A stretch of 64,000 nt of DNA. Source: SMWC01 sp963581225 (lineage in GTDB: Bacteria > Pseudomonadota > Gammaproteobacteria > Steroidobacterales > Rariloculaceae). The stretch's first letter is position 1. The number at the start of each line of letters is the position of its first letter. The notes below the pieces were generated by a model that searched no databases, was not told the DNA's origin, and was given only the letters and a program-made list of their open reading frames with translations. The stretch is taken from positions 1 to 64,000 of the forward strand of contig CAUZMW010000001.1 of the NCBI GenBank assembly GCA_963581225.1, given 5' to 3'. Of this stretch, positions 58,969 to 64,000 are shown one piece after another. The position numbers and the translations under genes were made by a program.

Positions 58969-59538
58969 GTGAGAGCAACCGACAACCGATATCGAGACGA
59001 ACGCGCTCGTTTCGAGCTTGCGATGCGAATGATCAGGCACGAAGCTCGGACCGGAACGATCCGCTACTTCACCGGCTTAAGCGACGATCGGATCCGCAAA
59101 GTCTATACGAGCTATTTTAAATTCGACGAGGGAGCGCCGGTGAAGGACCGCCGCGGCAAGTCACCGACTCAGATCGCACCACTGATTCAAACGCCCGAGC
59201 GCACCCTCGAGTCCGGCGTATTCGTCAGCCTGTTACGCGCGAACGGCTTACTCAGCGTTGAGGATCCACCCGGCCCGACTCTGAAAGGCAGTGTAGATCT
59301 GGGGCATCGATTCTGCCAATGTTACGAGACGCATTTACTGGTGGTACCCGATCCTATGCTGTCGTTCGAATGGGGATGGAATTTGTTGTTGGGCATCCGC
59401 CGCGAAGACAAGCTGGGAATCACGCGTTGCGAGGACTGCTTGATGAGCTATATCTACGATCTACTGGCACTGCCCCGTAGTGCGTGCCCTGACTGCCTCT
59501 CTCTTCAGCTCCCTCAGCACGCCGAATCGATGATCTGA
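58969..59538 (+). CDS. FlhC-like transcriptional regulator
   Basis: 189 residues from GTG. The helical N-terminus RARFELAMRMIRHEARTGTI, the middle KSPTQIAPLIQT, and the C-terminal zinc-type pattern CEDC...CPDC (with an LMSYIYDLLALPRSA spacer) resemble FlhC, which binds zinc through four cysteines and activates flagellar genes with FlhD. No flhD or flagellar gene is near, so the target may differ. The family call is by pattern only and moderately certain. Confidence 0.6.
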   Translation: MRATDNRYRDERARFELAMRMIRHEARTGTIRYFTGLSDDRIRKVYTSYFKFDEGAPVKDRRGKSPTQIAPLIQTPERTLESGVFVSLLRANGLLSVEDPPGPTLKGSVDLGHRFCQCYETHLLVVPDPMLSFEWGWNLLLGIRREDKLGITRCEDCLMSYIYDLLALPRSACPDCLSLQLPQHAESMI

Positions 59539-59543
59539 TTCCG

Positions 59544-60296
59544 ATGTGCCTTGCCGCATTCTCACTCCAAGCCTCGGCGGAGTACTCGCTCGTTTTCGCC
59601 GCGAATCGTGACGAACTGCATGAACGACCGACTACACCCGCTGGTTGGTGGGACGAGTCCCGCGCGATTCTCGGGGGCAGAGATCTGGTTGCCGGAGGAA
59701 GCTGGCTTGCCGTAGACCGCAGCGGGCGACTTGCGGCCGTAACGAATTTTCGTGAAATCTCAGATACCGTTTATTCAGTCTCGCGGGGCCGCCTTGTCCA
59801 AGACTATCTGGGCTCATCTGTTGGCGCCGAGGAATACCTCGCCGGCCTCGATGCGCATGCGGCCGATTACGGCCCCTTCAACCTCGTGATTTTCGACGGA
59901 CAGCGACTTCACTACGCGAGCAACCGCGCCCCTGGGCAAGAGCTCGACCCCGGCGTCTATGCGCTCAGCAATACCCATCTCGGCTCGACCTGGCCCAAGG
60001 TAACGCACGCGGAGGCGAGATTAACGGCATGTCTCGATAGCGGCGATCTAAGCGCCTGCCTGTTCGACCTGCTGGCCGATCGAACGCTGCACGGCGAATG
60101 GCTTGATTCCGATGACCGCGAATTCAGGTTGAAGTCCACTATTTTTCTTCAGGACGATCATTACGGCACGCGCGCATCCACTGTCGTCCTGCTGTCGCGG
60201 AATGGCGAACTGCGATTTATCGAACGCCGGTTCGACGCCGACGGCATGCTGGTCGGTGAGAGTAGCGAGTCGTTCGTAACCCGCACTTCGACGTAG
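59544..60296 (+). CDS. NRDE family protein (TANGO2 homolog)
   Basis: 250 residues. Conserved MCLAAF with Cys2, the name-giving ANRDELHERPTTPAGWW, LGGRDLVAGGSWLAVDRSGRLAAVTN, and YALSNTHLGSTWPKV. Eukaryotic TANGO2 is linked to lipid or heme handling; the bacterial role is not settled. It follows the FlhC-like gene by five bases. Its TAG stop codon is inside a REP palindrome. Confidence 0.9.
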   Translation: MCLAAFSLQASAEYSLVFAANRDELHERPTTPAGWWDESRAILGGRDLVAGGSWLAVDRSGRLAAVTNFREISDTVYSVSRGRLVQDYLGSSVGAEEYLAGLDAHAADYGPFNLVIFDGQRLHYASNRAPGQELDPGVYALSNTHLGSTWPKVTHAEARLTACLDSGDLSACLFDLLADRTLHGEWLDSDDREFRLKSTIFLQDDHYGTRASTVVLLSRNGELRFIERRFDADGMLVGESSESFVTRTST

Positions 60297-60354
60297 GAGC
60301 GGTCGCCTGGCCGCGACAGTCGTCGAAAAATCGCGACGAGGCCGTCGCTCCTAC
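60293..60354. repeat. Inverted REP pair supplying stop codons to both convergent genes
   Basis: GTAGGAGCGGTCGCCTGGCCGCGA (60293-60316) and TCGCGACGAGGCCGTCGCTCCTAC (60331-60354) face each other across 14 bases. TAG at 60294-60296 ends the NRDE gene and CTA at 60351-60353 ends the esterase gene. The whole intergenic region is the REP pair. Confidence 0.88.
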
Positions 60355-61055
60355 AGCGTGCGGCTTAACCAGCGATTGATGTCGTTAATCTCCTCCGCGC
60401 ACACCGAATGCCCCATCGAATAGCTGTGCCATTCAATCTCATAGCCCTGCCTCTGCAGCGTTTCTCTCGAAGACAGTCCGAGCGCTTCCGGCAGCGTGGC
60501 ATCGTCGGCGCCGTGCGCCATGAAGACCGGTATGGAGGCGTTGGCCTGACTTTTCTCGGCTTCCAGCGTCCAAGCCAACGGCAGGTAGGTGGACAACGCC
60601 AGCACACCAGCCAGGGGAATTGGATAACGTAGCGCGACCTGTAGCGCAATTGCGCCGCCCTGCGAGAAACCCGCGATCACGACCCTTTCCGCGGGTATTC
60701 CACGTTCCACCTCCGCGCCGATCAACGCGCCCACTGACGCCGCGCTAGCGTAGATTCCCTCCTCGTCTTCGAGGTCCGTGCGCTCCATTGAGAGGATGTC
60801 GTACCACGCGCGCATGCGCGCACCTAGATTGACGGTCACCGACCGCACCGGGGCGTGCGGAAAAACGAAACGCGTCGCGACCGGCAGCGTCAACTCTCGA
60901 ACGATAGGCTCGAAGTCATGTCCGTCCGCGCCCAGGCCATGCAACCAGATAACGCTGGCCACAACCGGCTCGCCGGTCGTGATTTCCACGTTTTCGAGCG
61001 TATCTACCAAATTCTGCTCCGTATTGTGCTCAGGACCCTTGTGAAATTTGCGCAT
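60351..61055 (-). CDS. Carboxylesterase/phospholipase, alpha/beta hydrolase family 2
   Basis: 234 residues with VIWLHGLGADGHDFEP, the nucleophile elbow GFSQGGAIALQ, the acid in AHGADDATLP and the histidine in SMGHSVCAEEI. This matches the YpfH/carboxylesterase group that cleaves small esters or acyl-protein bonds. The ATG at 61055 lies inside a palindrome; a later start (for example at LVDTLENVEI) would leave the palindrome as an upstream operator. The stop is in a REP. Confidence 0.9.
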   Translation of the reverse strand: MRKFHKGPEHNTEQNLVDTLENVEITTGEPVVASVIWLHGLGADGHDFEPIVRELTLPVATRFVFPHAPVRSVTVNLGARMRAWYDILSMERTDLEDEEGIYASAASVGALIGAEVERGIPAERVVIAGFSQGGAIALQVALRYPIPLAGVLALSTYLPLAWTLEAEKSQANASIPVFMAHGADDATLPEALGLSSRETLQRQGYEIEWHSYSMGHSVCAEEINDINRWLSRTL

Positions 61056-61079
61056 AACCTATATCGTATGCGCAAATTT
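61044..61079. promoter_or_regulatory. Perfect 13-bp inverted repeat between esterase and argR, candidate operator
   Basis: AAATTTGCGCATA (61044-61056) and its exact inverse (61067-61079) flank a ten-base spacer ACCTATATCG. Each arm contains ATGCGCAAATTT, so both divergent frames can begin Met-Arg-Lys-Phe. Position just upstream of argR suggests an autoregulatory ARG-box-like site, but the sequence does not closely follow the E. coli ARG box. Confidence 0.65.
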
Positions 61080-61100
61080 ATGCACGGAGAGACAGAGACC

Positions 61101-61565
61101 ATGCCAAGTGCCGTCGCCCTACAACACGCTCGCCGGCGCGCGATTGCTCAGATCCTGAAGCGTAACGCCATCGTTCGCCAGGCAGAGTTGGTGCAACGAC
61201 TTCGCGACGAGGGCTATCACGCGACTCAGTCGAGCGTCAGCCGGGATCTGAAGGACATGGGCGCCGCCAAGCTCCATTCCGGCTATAGCTTGCCCGAACG
61301 TCACAACGGCGACAACGAGCAACAACTTGCGGCCGTCGCAGAGTTCGTCCGGGAAATCCGCTCGGCCGGACCGAATATGCTCGTCATCACGACGGCTATC
61401 GGTGCTGCGCAACGAGTCGCCCTGACGCTGGACCGAATTGATTGGCCGGAGATCGTCGGCACACTCTCCGGCGACGACACGATTTTTATCGCGACGACGG
61501 GCGCGGCTCAGCTACGACGATTGAGCTCCCGGCTGCGGCAGAGTTTAAAGAAGGCGACATCATGA
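61101..61565 (+). CDS. argR: Arginine repressor
   Basis: 154 residues from ATG 61101 (after GGAGAG); starts at 61080 or 61068 are possible and would include part of the palindrome. The winged-helix DNA-binding domain comprises RRAIAQILKRNAIVRQAELV and GYHATQSSVSRDLKDMGAAK; the C-terminal oligomerisation/arginine-binding domain has ITTAIGAAQRVALTLDRIDW and IVGTLSGDDTIFIATTG. It controls arginine biosynthesis and overlaps argG by four bases, so it is inside the operon it probably regulates. Confidence 0.92.
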   Translation: MPSAVALQHARRRAIAQILKRNAIVRQAELVQRLRDEGYHATQSSVSRDLKDMGAAKLHSGYSLPERHNGDNEQQLAAVAEFVREIRSAGPNMLVITTAIGAAQRVALTLDRIDWPEIVGTLSGDDTIFIATTGAAQLRRLSSRLRQSLKKATS

Positions 61566-62770
61566 CCGAAAACACGAACCCTATCGTATTAGCCTTCTCC
61601 GGCGGACTGGATACATCGTTCTGCGTGCCCTGGTTGCAGGAAACCTACGGCCGCCCGGTGGTAACTGCAACCATCAATACCGGCGGGCTGGATGCCGCGG
61701 CGACCGAGGCACTGGCCGAACGAGCCAAGCTTCTCGGTGCAGCCGACCACTTCATCGTGGAGGCGCGCGACGAGTTCTTCGAGAAGGTCCTGAAGTTCCT
61801 GATTATGGGCAACGTCCGACGCGGTCAACTCTACCCGTTATGTGTCGGCGCGGAACGCGGCATCCAGGCCCGTTATCTTGCGGAACTCGCTACCAAGCTC
61901 GGCGCAGACACCGTTGCTCACGGCTGTACGGCAGCCGGTAACGACCAGGTCCGCTTCGAGATCATCCTCAAGACGCTGGCGCCCGATCTCGAGGTATTGG
62001 CGCCCGTACGGGATCACTCGTGGGCGCGCGAGGACCAACTCGCGTACCTGGCCGAACACGGTCTCCCTGAACCCACTGCAGGTTCCGCGTATTCGATCAA
62101 TCGCGGTCTCTGGGGTGTCACGATCGGTGGTACTGAGACGCTCGATTCGGTCGACTCTATCCCCGAGTCGGCGTGGGTCTTGAGCTCCGGTGCGTTCGAC
62201 TCACCGGCAACAGCCGAGGAACTCACGATCGGCTTCGAAAAGGGCGTCCCGGTTGCGCTCAACGGCAAGTCGTTAGCGCCGGTCGCGTTAATCGAGCAGC
62301 TCGAACTGTTCGGTCAACGATTCGGCATCGGCCGCGGTATACATCTCGGCGACACGATTCTGGGCACCAAGGGCCGAGTAGCGTTCGAAGCGCCGGCGGC
62401 CGACCTACTGCTGACCTGTCACCGCGAGCTCGAGAAACTCACGCTATCCGCTTTACAGCAACGCATAAAGGAACAGCTGAGTCTCACCTATGGCGATCTC
62501 GTTCATGAAGGTAAGCAACTGGATCCAGCATGCCGGGATATCGAGGCGTTACTTATGTCATCGCAAGAACGCGTCACCGGGACCGTCCGCTGTCGGTTAC
62601 GCGCCGGTAATGTCTTCGTGATCGGTGTCGAGTCGCCGCACTCATTGATGGCCGCAAGCCGTAGCCAGTACGGCGAGGCGACCGGCGAGTGGACGCCGGC
62701 GGATGCGCTCGGGTTTTCTCGAATTCTGTCGCTGCCCGGCATGTTGCAGACGCGAGCCAAGGGGGACTGA
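61562..62770 (+). CDS. argG: Argininosuccinate synthase
   Basis: 402 residues from ATG 61562, overlapping the argR TGA. Condenses citrulline and aspartate with ATP. P-loop VLAFSGGLDTSFCVPWL, TATINTGGLD, HGCTAAGNDQVRFE, and VLAPVRDHSWAREDQL are all clear. The second gene of the arginine cluster; the next start lies one base after its stop. Confidence 0.93.
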   Translation: MTENTNPIVLAFSGGLDTSFCVPWLQETYGRPVVTATINTGGLDAAATEALAERAKLLGAADHFIVEARDEFFEKVLKFLIMGNVRRGQLYPLCVGAERGIQARYLAELATKLGADTVAHGCTAAGNDQVRFEIILKTLAPDLEVLAPVRDHSWAREDQLAYLAEHGLPEPTAGSAYSINRGLWGVTIGGTETLDSVDSIPESAWVLSSGAFDSPATAEELTIGFEKGVPVALNGKSLAPVALIEQLELFGQRFGIGRGIHLGDTILGTKGRVAFEAPAADLLLTCHRELEKLTLSALQQRIKEQLSLTYGDLVHEGKQLDPACRDIEALLMSSQERVTGTVRCRLRAGNVFVIGVESPHSLMAASRSQYGEATGEWTPADALGFSRILSLPGMLQTRAKGD

Positions 62771-62771
62771 G

Positions 62772-63845
62772 ATGCGTTCCCTCGTCGTAGACAAGATCGC
62801 GTCGGTGGCATTGGCCAGCGACATCGGAAGGGAGGTTCGAATCAGCCCGGACATCCCCTGCGAGGAGGGTGTCCTCGTCGCGGCCGAAGTCTTGAACAAC
62901 AAGTCCCGTTACAACACATTGGAACTCACGAGCGGACGCATGGCGCGAGTCAAACGCGGCGATATCATCGTGGGTGCGTTGGGTCACCGCAAAGCTTTAT
63001 TCGGTTACTCGGGACATATCCCCGAGGAGCTCCACGCCGGTGACGTGATCCAGATCCTCAATCTCGGTGGAGTCCTGGGCGTGTGCGATTCGATCAATCC
63101 GAATCAAGGTCAGCCGTTCGACTGCCGGGTACTCGGTGTCATCCTCGACTTTCCCTACCTCGGTGAGCGTATCGGCGTCCCGGCACGCGTCGGTTCACGC
63201 GACGACACAGAGACAGCGCCGCTGGACGTTGGCGACGTGCCCATTGTCGCGATCGCGGGCACCGGCATGGATTCGGGCAAGACCGTCGCAGCCTGCACGG
63301 TAATCAGCCGCTTTCGTCACAACGGCCTCACCGTCGACGCATTCAAGAGTACCGGCGTCGCATTGCGTCGGGACATCCTCGCCATGGAGGATGCCGGCGC
63401 GCGACATACCGGCATCTTCTCGGACCATGGGATCGTGGCAACCACCTCGGACAATGCGCCCGCGCTGACACGTAAGCTGCTACACACCCTCGCGGCGGAG
63501 CAGCCGGACGTGATCGTATTCGAACTCGGCGATGGCCTACTCGGTGCTTACGGCGTCGAGGCCATCCTGCACGACGCCGAGATACGCAATACGCTGGATG
63601 CCGTGGTGCTGTGCGCGAACGATCCGGTTGGCGCCTGGGGCGGCGTCAAGCTATTGCGCGAGAGTTTCGAGATCGAGCCGACGGTTGTGACGGGCCCCGC
63701 GACCGACAACCAGGTCGGCCTCGAGATTATCGAGCGACGCTCGAAGGTCCAGGCCGTGAACGCACTGACTCACGGCGCCGATCTCGGCGACCTGATTCAG
63801 AATGCTCTCGGCGTCGCAAGCCGGCACGCGGAAACGTCGTCATGA
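62772..63845 (+). CDS. P-loop NTPase-like protein (DUF1611-like) inside the arginine operon
   Basis: 357 residues from ATG 62772, one base after the argG stop; its own stop overlaps argC by four bases. The N-terminal about 150 residues form a strand-rich domain (VLNNKSRYNTLELTSGRMAR, DVIQILNLGGVLGVCDS). The C-terminal part has a P-loop AGTGMDSGKTVAACTV and DVIVFELGDGLLGAYGV, resembling DUF1611/dethiobiotin-synthetase-like GTP/ATPases. The role in arginine synthesis is unknown, but tight coupling on both sides implies one. Confidence 0.8.
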   Translation: MRSLVVDKIASVALASDIGREVRISPDIPCEEGVLVAAEVLNNKSRYNTLELTSGRMARVKRGDIIVGALGHRKALFGYSGHIPEELHAGDVIQILNLGGVLGVCDSINPNQGQPFDCRVLGVILDFPYLGERIGVPARVGSRDDTETAPLDVGDVPIVAIAGTGMDSGKTVAACTVISRFRHNGLTVDAFKSTGVALRRDILAMEDAGARHTGIFSDHGIVATTSDNAPALTRKLLHTLAAEQPDVIVFELGDGLLGAYGVEAILHDAEIRNTLDAVVLCANDPVGAWGGVKLLRESFEIEPTVVTGPATDNQVGLEIIERRSKVQAVNALTHGADLGDLIQNALGVASRHAETSS

Positions 63846-64000
63846 CCGAGCCACTACCCGTCATCGTTCTCGGCGGCTCCGGCTATGTCGCCGGCGAGTT
63901 GTTACGACTGATCGCCACGCACCCGCGGCTTCACCTCGGTGCCGTCGTATCGACCAGTCAAGTGGGCAAACCGCTCGCCGCAAGCTTCGCCCATCTGTCC
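63842..64000 (+). CDS. argC: N-acetyl-gamma-glutamyl-phosphate reductase, 5' part (cut by window end)
   Basis: The first 53 codons are visible, starting MTEPLPVIVLGGSGYVAGELL, then RLIATHPRLHLGAVVSTSQVG. The NADP-binding GGSGYVAGELLRL motif identifies ArgC, an arginine biosynthesis enzyme. The start overlaps the upstream stop (ATGA). The gene continues past the window. Confidence 0.9.
   Translation, partial: MTEPLPVIVLGGSGYVAGELLRLIATHPRLHLGAVVSTSQVGKPLAASFAHLS

Noticed and set aside
60855..61100. ArgR frame extending 80 codons upstream
   Set aside because: The extension is antisense to the esterase gene and crosses the palindrome; the ArgR domain begins after it.
1..64000. CRISPR arrays, tRNA and rRNA genes
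   Set aside because: No regularly spaced direct repeats and no tRNA-like or rRNA-like sequence were recognised; the repeats seen are dispersed palindromes.

Overview
The window reads as chromosome of a GC-rich, aerobic, free-living gammaproteobacterium. Support comes from E. coli-type GshA, PspABC, a FadE-type membrane acyl-CoA dehydrogenase, a GspA/GspB pair, a FlhC-like protein and an ArgR-ArgG-ArgC cluster. I cannot name the genus; Woeseiales/Steroidobacterales-like lineages would fit the many Tat-exported catabolic enzymes, but that is inference. No rRNA, tRNA, CRISPR array, prophage or intact IS element was seen.

Layout. 1-5 kb: an SH3-domain envelope protein (cut by the window edge), a PBP4-type peptidase, and a sigma-54 activator facing a small exported protein across a -24/-12 promoter and palindromic sites. 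5-15 kb: dihydroorotase and proline iminopeptidase, an M16 lipoprotein protease, and a four-gene Gld-like ABC export operon. 14.9-15.9 kb: mobile palindromes and two frameshifted small genes. 16-17.5 kb: threonine ammonia-lyase.

17.7-40 kb is the most unusual region. It is dense in enzymes whose relatives are normally cytoplasmic but which here carry Tat or Sec signals: an amidohydrolase, a FAH-family protein, an aldo/keto-reductase-like protein, a ThDP-dependent enzyme and a class II aldolase. Beside them lie exported redox partners (a SoxC/SorA-like molybdoenzyme and c-type cytochromes), a flavoprotein, a complete tripartite tricarboxylate transporter with TctA and TctB fused, a PrpF-family isomerase, a xanthine-dehydrogenase-type large subunit, two DUF6152-type exported proteins and an amidase lipoprotein. 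The run 23915-31427 looks like one operon, with the ThDP enzyme and a cytochrome divergent from it. I infer an envelope-located pathway for uptake and oxidation of carboxylic or aromatic-derived acids; the substrate is unknown.

40-64 kb is mostly housekeeping: quinone oxidoreductase, ferredoxin-reductase-like flavoprotein, a novel pair of membrane-anchored paralogs, gshA, pspABC, an N-truncated ECF sigma with its putative anti-sigma, mdh, fadE, gspAB, an ABC-2 transporter coupled to a SRAP protein, a FlhC-like regulator, an NRDE protein, an esterase, and the start of an arginine operon (argR-argG-P-loop protein-argC).

Two general features stand out. A family of about 24-bp REP palindromes (11 copies) sits at gene ends and in four cases supplies the stop codon. 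Several genes also carry single-site frameshifts, some in homopolymers or dinucleotide repeats, which may be assembly errors rather than true decay.
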